Shown: positions 1-7,144 of the stretch, in pieces
Layout: each line of letters starts with the position of its first letter
How positions within the stretch are numbered: the first letter of the stretch is position 1
Source: Elusimicrobiota bacterium
GTDB lineage: Bacteria; Elusimicrobiota; Elusimicrobia; FEN-1173
NCBI GenBank assembly: GCA_016788905.1
Contig: JAEURZ010000023.1
Coordinates: forward strand, 1-43,907
Direction of reading: 5' to 3'
Length of the DNA stretch: 43,907 nt
The notes under the pieces: model-generated
Seen by the model: only the letters and a program-made list of their open reading frames with translations
What the model was told of the DNA's origin: nothing
Databases searched by the model: none
Translations under genes and position numbers: made by a program

Positions 1-1
1 G

Positions 2-946
2 GTGATGGCAGCGGGGTTAGCTCTTTTTAAAGGATTACATTACGGGCTAATGTTTATTCAATTTATTCTTGGGAGAGGAGAACGACCCGTTCTTTCGTTG
101 TCTGGGTTTGTTAAAGAATTTAGCGTTTTCCTTCCCTATGTTGTTCTCCCTTTATTAGCCCATAGCACGATTATTTTTTCAGCGGGGGCTCTTGTTTCGG
201 CTTATCTTCATTATTCTTACGACAGCAAACTTCTTAAGGCTGAAAAAACGGCTGGGGCAATCGTTGATAAAATAAATGCCACGACGGATCCCACTGAAAA
301 GATGGCGTTGAATGCTGTGGTGGGGGACTTGATGATGAAAGGGCGGGTTTCGGATTTGAATCTGAAACTCGTTTCGGGGGGGAGTGCCTATTGGACCCAA
401 CAGGATTTGGTTCAGACGTTGATGGGGTATGGGGATGGTCAGGCGGCTGAAGCCCTTCAGAGTTCTGAAGCGAAATTTAATGCCCTCATCGTTTTAGCTA
501 AAATGATGGTTCAGGAAGGCCAGGGGCCGGGGGTTCGGATGACTTTGGACCTGATGAACTTCACATCGTGGGAGAAAGAAGTGCAGGAAACCGCTAAAAC
601 GATGATTGCGGGGTTAACAAAAGCGGGGCAACCTATTTTGATCTTGCACGGGACAGGGGACACTAACACCGTTTTGGGTGAACTTGGGCTTACCTTAAAT
701 CCGGCCCAAATGGATCTGATCGACACGCAAGAAGCTGACCCGGGGATCTCCATGAGGCAAGTCGTTTTGGATTACAACGCCCGAACCAGTGGGAAGGGTG
801 TTCCCCTGGCGTCCAAGGTATTGGTTCAGAGTGATCAATCGATCTTAATGGACCTAAATGGGTTTCAAATACAGAAATACAGTGATCTGAGCAAGGCCAT
901 TCAAAATGCGATTGATACGATGATCGCTGTCTTGCAATCCGCGTAA
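2..946 (+). CDS. C-terminal part of a membrane protein, 5' end outside window
   Basis: The frame is open from the first bases of the window, so the 314 visible residues are probably the C-terminal part of a longer protein; the GTG at 2 need not be the start. Residues about 5-25 and 40-70 are hydrophobic and look like two membrane segments. The remaining 240 residues are soluble and rich in helix-forming sequence, including a stretch near residue 210 reading QPILILHGTGDTN, and end in LQSA. I do not recognise a family. The layout (membrane segments, then a soluble tail) resembles the end of the giant protein at 10685-17035, but I see no convincing residue-level match. A REP-like repeat follows the stop codon. 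Confidence 0.6.
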   Translation: MMAAGLALFKGLHYGLMFIQFILGRGERPVLSLSGFVKEFSVFLPYVVLPLLAHSTIIFSAGALVSAYLHYSYDSKLLKAEKTAGAIVDKINATTDPTEKMALNAVVGDLMMKGRVSDLNLKLVSGGSAYWTQQDLVQTLMGYGDGQAAEALQSSEAKFNALIVLAKMMVQEGQGPGVRMTLDLMNFTSWEKEVQETAKTMIAGLTKAGQPILILHGTGDTNTVLGELGLTLNPAQMDLIDTQEADPGISMRQVVLDYNARTSGKGVPLASKVLVQSDQSILMDLNGFQIQKYSDLSKAIQNAIDTMIAVLQSA

Positions 947-954
947 ATAGTAAA

Positions 955-1006
955 CCTCCCCTCATCCGCCCCTTTGGGGGCACCTTCTCCCACAGGGGGG
1001 AGAAGG
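955..1006. repeat. REP-like palindromic repeat
   Basis: Two adjacent hairpins: GCCCC-TTT-GGGGC-like pairing at about 968-981, and a 9-bp perfect stem CCTTCTCCC (983-991) with GGGAGAAGG (998-1006). The pattern (CCCTCATCCGCCC, G-run, CACCTTCTCCC, GGGAGAAGG) resembles dispersed intergenic palindromes seen in many bacterial genomes. It sits 10 bases after the preceding stop codon. There is no T-run, so it is not a clear intrinsic terminator. Confidence 0.6.
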
Positions 1007-1176
1007 AAAGTCACAATCTTTAGCGCTCTGAAAGTTTTGGATGGACTGAAGTCTTCCGTCGACGACATTCCATCCCCCTGCCGTTCCCACACGGCATTTC
1101 TCGCTAGCGCAGTCACCAGAGGGCGAGGGAAATTCCTTCCACGTGCTCAAGAGACACCCCAGGAAAGAAATGGTTG
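1007..1176. other. Non-coding stretch upstream of the AbiE-like pair
   Basis: Short open frames exist on both strands but none has a recognisable product or a good ribosome-binding site. TAGCGC occurs near both 1021 and 1113. I see nothing else; it may be the rest of a degraded repeat element. Confidence 0.4.
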
Positions 1177-1205
1177 TTGTTAATTATTTAAATTGAACGT
1201 ATAAT
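1177..1205 (+). promoter_or_regulatory. Promoter of the AbiE-like operon
   Basis: TTGTTA (1177-1182), a 17-bp spacer, and a perfect TATAAT (1200-1205). Predicted transcription start is about 1212. It lies just before the antitoxin-like gene, in a markedly AT-rich patch. Confidence 0.65.
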
Positions 1206-1219
1206 AAACATTGAACGTA
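1192..1219 (+). repeat. Direct repeats ATTGAACGTA, candidate operator
   Basis: ATTGAACGTA occurs at 1192-1201 and again at 1210-1219, 18 bp apart. The first copy overlaps the -10 box and the second spans the predicted transcription start. This is where a repressor would block RNA polymerase; AbiEi-type antitoxins are known to autoregulate their operons. Operator function is inferred from position only. Confidence 0.5.
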
Positions 1220-1242
1220 CGTAATTGGTGAGGATACGGACA

Positions 1243-1953
1243 ATGCCTATGGTCACTTCCCCGGGGTTACAAAATATCTTTGGGGACAAATCATCTCTCG
1301 TCATTCGGGCTCTTCTCCGGCAGCCGGACCGACATTGGACGACCCGACTTCTCGCTAAAGAAGGAGCGTCGCTGGGGCTTGTTTCTCTCGTTTTAGCGGA
1401 CCTCGAAAGTTCCGGGTTTGTTGTTCGACATGCCTCGGGACGATTTAGTTATGTGGTCCTCACCCAACCGAAAAAATTACTCGAAGCGTGGACCCAGTCC
1501 TACCGATTCAACAAAAACCCTCAGGCTCACTTCTACGCGCCGGACCCCAAACTCGTGTCCAAACTTCGAAACCACTTTGTTTTGAAAAAAATTCCCTATG
1601 CGCTCACGGTTTTTAGCGGGGCTAATTTAGTGGCGCCTTATCTTGTGAATAACGACATTTCTATTTACGTTGATGTTCCCGAAAAAATAGCCGAACAGTT
1701 TTTTTGTGATCTTCAAACTCACTTTACGCTTGTTCCTCCCAAAGCTGGAGCGAACGTTCATTTCGCTTTACCCATTTATAAGAGCTCCGTATTTCGCGAT
1801 TCCCAAATTGTTTCCGGGTTCCGCGTGGTTTCAAACCTTCAACTCTATTTGGATTTGATGAATCACCCCCTGGGGGGAAAGGAACAAGCCGATTGGTTAG
1901 CGGATCGGCTAAAAGAACTTAAAACACCCCTGATGGGTGGAGAGGGGAAATGA
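1243..1953 (+). CDS. AbiEi-like winged-helix antitoxin/transcription regulator
   Basis: Probable antitoxin of a type IV toxin-antitoxin pair. The N-terminal third (about residues 8-70) reads as a winged helix-turn-helix: Leu-rich helices, then TRLLAKEGASLGLVSLVLADL and a wing with GFVVRHASGRFSY. The C-terminal two thirds matches AbiEi-type regulators in having a YKSSVF strand followed by VVSNLQLYLDLMNHPLGG. I chose ATG 1243 over TTG 1225 because AGGA at 1231-1234 lies 8 nt before it; this gives 236 residues. The stop overlaps the next start by 4 nt (ATGA), so the pair is translationally coupled. The promoter carries two direct repeats that could be its own operator. Family call rests on domain order and neighbour; it could instead be a plain regulator of the downstream gene. 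Confidence 0.7.
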   Translation: MPMVTSPGLQNIFGDKSSLVIRALLRQPDRHWTTRLLAKEGASLGLVSLVLADLESSGFVVRHASGRFSYVVLTQPKKLLEAWTQSYRFNKNPQAHFYAPDPKLVSKLRNHFVLKKIPYALTVFSGANLVAPYLVNNDISIYVDVPEKIAEQFFCDLQTHFTLVPPKAGANVHFALPIYKSSVFRDSQIVSGFRVVSNLQLYLDLMNHPLGGKEQADWLADRLKELKTPLMGGEGK

Positions 1954-2765
1954 CCCCTTACGAAGTGGCCTTTCATGAAACACTTTTGGCGCTGGGGCAA
2001 AACAATTTAAACAACCTGGTCATCGTCGGTGGTTGGTGTCCTTACCTCTACGCCAAATACGTTTGGCAGAAACAGGCTCCAGAAATCATGACAGTGGACA
2101 TCGATTTTGCCGTAAAACATATGACCCCGGACCGGTTTTCCGAGCCTGTTTACAAAAAGTTACTCGCCGCCCATCTTGTCCCTCGACGGATGGATTTGGA
2201 CGATGACAACAAATTTCATTTTGCCTACATGGCCGAGCGCGTTATGGTCCCCATCGATTTCATCACTGAGCCTGATGTTCTTCCCAAAGGACAAACTTCC
2301 TTCAAAAGGCCCTATGTGGCGTGTGACGCAGTTCCCGAAGTTGCGATCGCATTAAAGCCAGAACCGGTTAAGCACACAGTTCACTATAAGCACAAATATC
2401 TCTCCATTCAAATCGCAGCACCTGAAGGATTATTGCTTTCAAAAGCTCTCCTGATTGAACATCGCCTCAATTCTTCGAAGACACCGAAAGATCTAGCAAC
2501 CATTGCTTTCCTTATGCGTTACTCGCCGGACCGGCACCAACTATTGAATAATATTGTAAAACTTAAGGGTCACTCCGACACCAAGGAAGCAGGGCGCATC
2601 CTGAAGAATTTCGTGGGGGATGAGCGCCAACCTGGGTTCGGGATGTTGAGGGATTATTTCTCGAGATGGAATGTGCCAAAAGACCTCATTGATGAACAAA
2701 TTAAATTTACTTTCGATCCTTTGATTTCAGCTCTTGTTTCACAGAAGAAGCGTAGTTCAGTTTGA
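1950..2765 (+). CDS. AbiEii-like nucleotidyltransferase, probable toxin
   Basis: A 271-residue protein with a nucleotidyltransferase-type core. VIVGGWCPYLYAKYVW (residues 24-39) matches the GG loop that follows the first strand in AbiEii/MNT-like enzymes, and TVDIDFAV (48-55) supplies the two metal-binding aspartates D50 and D52. PIDFIT near residue 103 could supply a third acidic residue. AbiEii proteins are GTP-binding toxins that stop growth until countered by AbiEi, and give phage resistance by abortive infection in lactococci. It overlaps the AbiEi-like gene by 4 nt, the usual order antitoxin then toxin. Base composition is slightly more AT-rich than the DsbD region that follows, as expected of a mobile defence module. 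Toxicity is inferred. Confidence 0.7.
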   Translation: MTPYEVAFHETLLALGQNNLNNLVIVGGWCPYLYAKYVWQKQAPEIMTVDIDFAVKHMTPDRFSEPVYKKLLAAHLVPRRMDLDDDNKFHFAYMAERVMVPIDFITEPDVLPKGQTSFKRPYVACDAVPEVAIALKPEPVKHTVHYKHKYLSIQIAAPEGLLLSKALLIEHRLNSSKTPKDLATIAFLMRYSPDRHQLLNNIVKLKGHSDTKEAGRILKNFVGDERQPGFGMLRDYFSRWNVPKDLIDEQIKFTFDPLISALVSQKKRSSV

Positions 2766-2843
2766 CCCAGAAATCGGGCGTATAGTTCTCTGTTGAAAAA
2801 TGGAGATTCCTATTCAGTTTCAATAGTTTGAAAGGGAGGTAAG

Positions 2844-3089
2844 ATGACGGAATCAATTCATGGACATGATGTGATGCGGATGATGGTGGAAGCGAATCGG
2901 GCCTTTACAGAAGGGCAACTGAAAGAAGCTATTGCCGCCAAGTTTGGGAAGGACGCGCGGTTTCATACCTGTTCGGCTTCCGAGATGACGGCGGAGGACT
3001 TGATTGGGTTTTTGCGGGCGCGAAGTAAATTTATCGTTTCGGACGACACCGTGGCCATGAAGGCGGAGAATATTTGCGATCACGAATGA
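2844..3089 (+). CDS. YecH-like putative metal-binding protein (DUF2492)
   Basis: This 81-residue protein matches the YecH family along its length: it opens with ESIHGHDVMRMM, has ARFHTCSASEMTAEDLI in the middle and FIVSDD near the end, closing with ICDHE. His7, His9, His and Cys of FHTC, and the terminal Cys-Asp-His look like metal ligands; the family is described as metal-binding but its role is not established. A strong Shine-Dalgarno (GGGAGG) precedes the ATG. It lies 28 nt upstream of the DsbD gene and is probably co-transcribed with it, hinting at a link with thiol or metal homeostasis in the envelope. Confidence 0.85.
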   Translation: MTESIHGHDVMRMMVEANRAFTEGQLKEAIAAKFGKDARFHTCSASEMTAEDLIGFLRARSKFIVSDDTVAMKAENICDHE

Positions 3090-3117
3090 ACTGGGTTTAT
3101 CGTTTAGAAAAGAGGGC

Positions 3118-4935
3118 ATGCCTGTGCGTTTGTTGAGTAAGTTAATTAGGCAAGTACGTCCCCTATCGTTTTTGGGGTCCCTTATGGTTTTATGGGGTGG
3201 GGGTGCTTTACTGGCTTCGGGGTCCCATGTGCGGGTGGAATTGTTGGCGGAGCCGGGGGCAGTGGTGGCGGGGGGGGAAGCGTTTTGGGTGGCGGTGCGG
3301 TTGGATCACGATCCGGGGTGGCATACGTACTACAAGGAGCCGGGGGATTCGGGGTTGCCGACCAAAATTCGGTGGGAGTTGCCGGAAGGGTTTTCGGCAG
3401 GGGAGATTCGCTGGCCGGTGCCCCAACGGATTGAGTTGCCGCCACTCGTCAATTATGGGTATGAGGGGCAGGCCTCGTTGCTTGTTTTGATGACGCCTCC
3501 GGCGGAGATCGTGGGGGAGAGCGTTACGTTGAAAGCTCAGGTTTCTTGGCTGGAATGTTTGGAAGCTTGTGTGCCTGGGAAAGCGGACGTTGCGGTGACA
3601 TTGCCGGTATCGGATTCGCCAGTGACGCCCACGATGGAGATGTCTTTGTTTTTTAATGAGGCACGGGCTCTCTTGGAAAAGGTTAGCCCCTCTCGGGTTG
3701 GCGGGGAGGGGGCGCTGGGGGGTGGGCTCACTATTTGGTTGGCGGTTTTATTGGCCTTTTTCGGCGGGGTGTTGCTTAACCTGATGCCCTGTGTTTTGCC
3801 GGTGTTGTCCATTAAGTTTTTGGGGTTTATCGAGACACCACGGGAAACCCTTCGTTGGCATGGGGTGCTTTACGGGGTTGGGGTGTGGGTCTCCTTTTTG
3901 GTTTTGGCTGGTGTGTTGATTTTTCTGCGGGCGGGTGGGGAAAAGTTGGGGTGGGGGTTTCAACTTCAATCGCCCTTTTTTGTGGGGATACTGGCCGCCC
4001 TCTTTTTTACCTTGGCCCTTAACCTGTTGGGTGTTTTTGAGATCGGGACCTCCCTGATCGGATTGGGTGGACTGTTGGGGGGAAAGTCGTCGGCCAACGC
4101 CTTCTTGAGCGGGGCTTTGGCGGTCTTGGTGGCGACCCCTTGCACGGCACCTTTTATGGGGCCGGCCTTAGGGTATGCGCTGACCCAATCGGCGGGGATT
4201 TCCTTAGTAACTTTTTCCGCCCTTGGGGTGGGGATGGCGTTTCCCTATGTTCTCCTTTCTTTTTTTCCGGGTGGGTTACGGTGGATTCCTAAGCCTGGCC
4301 CATGGATGGTGACCTTAAAGCAGGGGATGGCTTTCCTCTTCTTTGCCACCTGCCTTTGGATGGTGTGGGTGTTGGGGTTGCAGGGTGGGGTAGGGCTGGT
4401 GACCAAGGCCCTCCTTATCTTTCTTGGGATTGCGGTGGGGGGATGGTTGGCTGGGTCCGTGGCGGGGCGGGCGCGGTCGGACAGGGGCCGATCGGGGGTA
4501 CGGTGGATGGGGGCCTTGATTGGGATTGGTTCCGCTCTGGGGCTGTTATCGTTTCGTGGGGCGGTTCTTACGGCGGTCTCGGCAGAGGATGCCTTTTCCC
4601 AGGAGCGGGTGGAAACCCTTTTGGCTGAGGGGCGGCCTGTGTTTGTTGATTTTACCGCGGCGTGGTGTATTACGTGCCAAGTGAATGAAAAGACGACGCT
4701 CTCTACCCAAAAAGTTCAAAACGCTTTTCAGAAATACAACGTGGCTTTTCTCGTGGCGGACTGGACCAACAGTGACCCGGCCATTACCCACGCCCTGGAA
4801 CTTTTTGGGCGGGATGGTGTTCCACTTTACATACTCTACGTGCCGGGGCTGGAACCGCGTGTTTTACCAACAATTCTAACCCCGGACATTGTATTGGATG
4901 CCTTAAAATCTCTTCATCAAGGGAGTTCTTCATGA
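3118..4935 (+). CDS. dsbD: DsbD-type thiol:disulfide interchange protein
   Basis: Membrane protein that passes electrons from cytoplasmic thioredoxin to periplasmic thiol enzymes. The 605 residues hold a signal/anchor segment (about 14-34), an N-terminal periplasmic beta domain with a Cys pair C147/C151 (SWLECLEACVPG), a polytopic DsbD membrane domain (about 205-480) with the two redox cysteines in NLMPCVLPV (C225) and ATPCTAPF (C342), and a C-terminal thioredoxin-like domain with C517-I-T-C520 after FVDFTAAW. All three redox pairs needed for the relay are therefore present. The gene is GC-rich and very rich in G on the coding strand compared with its neighbours. Its stop overlaps the start of a redoxin gene (ATGA), a likely client or partner. 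Confidence 0.93.
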   Translation: MPVRLLSKLIRQVRPLSFLGSLMVLWGGGALLASGSHVRVELLAEPGAVVAGGEAFWVAVRLDHDPGWHTYYKEPGDSGLPTKIRWELPEGFSAGEIRWPVPQRIELPPLVNYGYEGQASLLVLMTPPAEIVGESVTLKAQVSWLECLEACVPGKADVAVTLPVSDSPVTPTMEMSLFFNEARALLEKVSPSRVGGEGALGGGLTIWLAVLLAFFGGVLLNLMPCVLPVLSIKFLGFIETPRETLRWHGVLYGVGVWVSFLVLAGVLIFLRAGGEKLGWGFQLQSPFFVGILAALFFTLALNLLGVFEIGTSLIGLGGLLGGKSSANAFLSGALAVLVATPCTAPFMGPALGYALTQSAGISLVTFSALGVGMAFPYVLLSFFPGGLRWIPKPGPWMVTLKQGMAFLFFATCLWMVWVLGLQGGVGLVTKALLIFLGIAVGGWLAGSVAGRARSDRGRSGVRWMGALIGIGSALGLLSFRGAVLTAVSAEDAFSQERVETLLAEGRPVFVDFTAAWCITCQVNEKTTLSTQKVQNAFQKYNVAFLVADWTNSDPAITHALELFGRDGVPLYILYVPGLEPRVLPTILTPDIVLDALKSLHQGSSS

Positions 4936-5534
4936 AAAACTGGATTCGTTCGTTCATGGCCATTGTGTTGTGCGCCACCGCTCTTCCCGCCCTGGCGCTG
5001 GAGTCGGGAAAACCTGCCCCGGATTTCAGTCTGACGGATATTCACGGAAAAAAGCAAACCCTCTCGAAAATGAAGGGGAAATTTGTTGTGCTGGAATGGA
5101 TTAACCACGACTGCCCTTTTGTGAAAAAGCACTACAACGGGGGCCACATGCAGGCCTTACAAAAAGAATACACGGGCAAAGGGGTGGAATGGGTTTCCAT
5201 TTGTTCTTCAGCGAAAGGAAAGCAGGGGAACCTCTCCGCGGCGGAATGGGTGACAAAAAACGAAGAGAAGGGCGGCGCGGCCACCGCCATTTTGTTGGAT
5301 CCCTCCGGCAAAGTGGGGAAACTTTATGTTGCCAAAACCACCCCACATATTTATATCATTGACCCCAAGGGTGTCTTAATCTACCAAGGAGCCATTGACG
5401 ATACGCCGTCCACGGACAGCGAGGACATCAAAACCTCCAAGAATTACGTGCGGGCCACCCTGGATGAAGCCATGGCAGGGCACCCGGTCACCGAATCGAA
5501 CACGAAACCCTACGGGTGCGGGGTGAAATACTAA
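4932..5534 (+). CDS. Exported thioredoxin-like/AhpC-TSA family redoxin
   Basis: A 200-residue protein with a cleavable signal peptide (about residues 1-23, ending ALA) and a thioredoxin fold of the AhpC/TSA or redoxin type: GKPAPDFSLTDIHGK, then FVVLEWINHDCPFVKKHY with a single active-site cysteine C61 rather than CxxC, and the cis-Pro strand TPHIYIIDPKG. A second cysteine C199 near the C terminus (YGCGVKY) could act as a resolving residue. It probably works in the periplasm as a peroxide- or thiol-reducing enzyme. Translational coupling to dsbD suggests DsbD re-reduces it. Peroxidase activity is not proven by the sequence; a cytochrome maturation or disulfide role is possible. Confidence 0.85.
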   Translation: MKNWIRSFMAIVLCATALPALALESGKPAPDFSLTDIHGKKQTLSKMKGKFVVLEWINHDCPFVKKHYNGGHMQALQKEYTGKGVEWVSICSSAKGKQGNLSAAEWVTKNEEKGGAATAILLDPSGKVGKLYVAKTTPHIYIIDPKGVLIYQGAIDDTPSTDSEDIKTSKNYVRATLDEAMAGHPVTESNTKPYGCGVKY

Positions 5535-5556
5535 TAGCTGAGAGGGAGTATCGGAA

Positions 5557-5769
5557 ATGCCACAGCGAAACGCGCAGAACCCGATCAAGATAGGAAAAAC
5601 ATTTGGCGCTGGGGCTGTTCACCCGGAAACAGGGACGAAAGGCCCGAAAAAGGGAGGCGCCGGAAATGGGCACTGCCCTGCCTGTGGCGCACCCGTGTCT
5701 GCCAAGCCAGGGTTTCGGTTTTCGTCTTTAACGTGCCCCAAGTGCGGGGCGTCCATGGGAAAAAAGTAA
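5557..5769 (+). CDS. Small zinc-ribbon protein
   Basis: A 70-residue basic protein with two CxxC knuckles, C40-P-A-C43 and C60-P-K-C63, making a four-cysteine zinc ribbon in the C-terminal half. The first 35 residues are Gly/Lys-rich and probably disordered. It begins 22 nt after the redoxin stop with a purine-rich site (GAGAGGGAG) upstream. No specific family recognised; such ribbons bind nucleic acid or protein. Confidence 0.7.
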   Translation: MPQRNAQNPIKIGKTFGAGAVHPETGTKGPKKGGAGNGHCPACGAPVSAKPGFRFSSLTCPKCGASMGKK

Positions 5770-5775
5770 GGATCT

Positions 5776-6177
5776 GTGGGGGAGGTCGGTCCGACACCAT
5801 TCAACATCCGGATGGACAAAAAGACCGTAGGGGCCATGGTCAAACTGTATTGCGGTCGGACCCACGGGGCCCCACAGGAACTTTGCCCGGACTGTAACCA
5901 TTTACTGATGTATGCCCACCATAAATTAGACCGTTGTTTCTTAGGACGGCGAAAAACCACCTGCGCCAAGTGCCCCATTCATTGTTACGGTCCCGTTGAA
6001 CGGGACGCCATGCGCCATGTGATGAGAGAGACAGGGCCCCACATGTTTCCACGGCACCCGTGGCTTTCCTTATGGCACGCCTGGCAAAGCTTACGGGGTA
6101 TGCCACAGGTGCGGAGCGGCAACCGACGTCAGGTTCCCCGAGGAGTTGCGAATGACCATTCTTCAACAGTTAAATGA
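5776..6177 (+). CDS. YgbA-family protein (nitrous oxide-stimulated promoter family)
   Basis: Six cysteines in the family arrangement, LYCGRTHG...LCPDCNHL (C37, C40), DRC (C54), TTCAKCPIHCYGP (C63, C66, C70), followed by RHVMRETGPHMFPRHPWL, identify the YgbA/NO-stimulated family. In enterobacteria ygbA is under the nitric-oxide repressor NsrR and needed for recovery from nitrosative stress; the biochemical role is unknown. The reported start is GTG at 5776, with AAGGA just upstream; ATG 5812 (MDKKTVGAMVK) fits the conserved N terminus better but has no clear Shine-Dalgarno. The last 26 nt overlap the hemerythrin-like gene, so the C-terminal 9 residues are unusual. Confidence 0.85.
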   Translation: MGEVGPTPFNIRMDKKTVGAMVKLYCGRTHGAPQELCPDCNHLLMYAHHKLDRCFLGRRKTTCAKCPIHCYGPVERDAMRHVMRETGPHMFPRHPWLSLWHAWQSLRGMPQVRSGNRRQVPRGVANDHSSTVK

Positions 6178-6625
6178 CGACCACGCTTATTTCAAAGAAG
6201 TCTTTGTGAAGCTGGGGGACCTGGCCACCGCTCCTTCCAACGAGGGGAATGAAATTCAGGCTTCCGAATTGGTTCAAGACTTTCGGAGTCGGCATAAGCT
6301 CCATTTGCGGAGAGAAACGGAGGTTCTTTTCCCAGCCTTGTTAGATGCCATTCAACGGGACATGTCCACGATTAAGCCGGCGGCGGTTCTCCACCACTTA
6401 CAAGAAGAACATGGTGGCATTGGAAGAATTGTTTATCTTTTAGAGCAGGAGCTCTCGATGACCCCTGCCGCCCCGGCGTGGATCACGAGTTTTCAGAAAC
6501 TGGTGGAGGTTTTGGTTCCGCACATGAAAGACGAAGAAGATAATGTTTTTCCGGAAGCGTACAAATTGTTGCCCCAGGAACAACTGATCCGGATGGCCCA
6601 AGAGGTCAGTTTTTCTGCGGTGTAA
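6152..6625 (+). CDS. Hemerythrin HHE-domain protein
   Basis: A 157-residue four-helix protein with the ligands of a di-iron hemerythrin site: H11 (NDDHAYF), H51 and E55 (HKLHLRRETEVLFP), H87 (LQEEHGGI), and H124 with E128/E129 (VPHMKDEEDNVFP). ATG 6152 is preferred over TTG 6146 because GAGGAG (6140-6145) is 6 nt upstream. The family binds oxygen or nitric oxide, or repairs damaged iron-sulfur centres (YtfE/RIC). The 26-nt overlap with the YgbA-like gene makes a shared nitrosative-stress role likely. No separate N-terminal ScdA domain is present, so it is not a full RIC protein. Confidence 0.85.
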   Translation: MTILQQLNDDHAYFKEVFVKLGDLATAPSNEGNEIQASELVQDFRSRHKLHLRRETEVLFPALLDAIQRDMSTIKPAAVLHHLQEEHGGIGRIVYLLEQELSMTPAAPAWITSFQKLVEVLVPHMKDEEDNVFPEAYKLLPQEQLIRMAQEVSFSAV

Positions 6626-6673
6626 CATTTTTTTTTGTACACTGTAGATAACATTTGAATACGAGGAGGCTTT

Positions 6674-7000
6674 ATGGGAAAAATGGCTAAAGCATTTGTT
6701 ACGGGGTTGGGATTAGCGTTGGCGGCCACGGCAGGAGCTTTTTTACTGTACAAAAAGAACCCAAAAGTTCGTCGAAAAACTCAGGTTTGGGCTGAGAACA
6801 TGAAACGAGAAATAAAAACAACTTTGAGTGAATTAAAAGAAGTGAACCAGGTTAATTTCAAGAAAACCGTTGACCAGGTGGGGGAGCGTTACAGCCGAAT
6901 GAAAGAAGTAAACAAGGGTGAGTTGGCTGGGTTGCTTTCCGATCTTAAAGAATCTTGGGGTCATTTCAGCAAGGATCTTTCCACCTTAAAGAAAGACTAA
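6674..7000 (+). CDS. Small membrane-anchored coiled-coil protein (YtxH-like)
   Basis: A 108-residue protein: one N-terminal membrane segment (residues about 6-26, GLGLALAATAGAFLLY) followed directly by KKNPKVRRK and a Lys/Glu-rich helical tail that probably forms a coiled coil. This layout matches YtxH-type envelope-stress proteins, although no catalytic motif exists. Start ATG has GAGGAGG 7 nt upstream. The preceding 48 nt are AT-rich with a T-run and could hold a promoter. Confidence 0.65.
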   Translation: MGKMAKAFVTGLGLALAATAGAFLLYKKNPKVRRKTQVWAENMKREIKTTLSELKEVNQVNFKKTVDQVGERYSRMKEVNKGELAGLLSDLKESWGHFSKDLSTLKKD

Positions 7001-7080
7001 CCGAGTTTAGCGTTTTAGAAAGTTTGCCTGGGGTTTGGTTTTACTCTGGGTCTTCATTTCGAATGTATCGTATTATCCCT

Positions 7081-7115
7081 CCGCCAACCCTTTTCGTCAG
7101 AACGGGGGTTAGCGG
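7081..7115. other. Hairpin in the leader of mscS
   Basis: CCGCCAACCC (7081-7090) pairs with GGGTTAGCGG (7106-7115), a 10-bp stem with one C/A mismatch and a 15-nt loop. There is no T-run, so an intrinsic terminator is unlikely. It lies 30 nt before the mscS start and could be a structured leader or an operator. The 144-nt gap holds no gene that I can see. Confidence 0.4.
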
Positions 7116-7144
7116 AGTATTCTTCCTATAGGAATCCAACTCAC

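Noticed and set aside
901-1183. Short ORFs on both strands between the first gene and the AbiE-like pair
   Set aside because: They overlap a palindromic repeat, lack ribosome-binding sites and have no recognisable sequence.
3192-3490. Gly- and Pro-rich alternative frames inside dsbD
   Set aside because: Products of the extreme G bias of the dsbD coding strand; the dsbD frame has clear domains.
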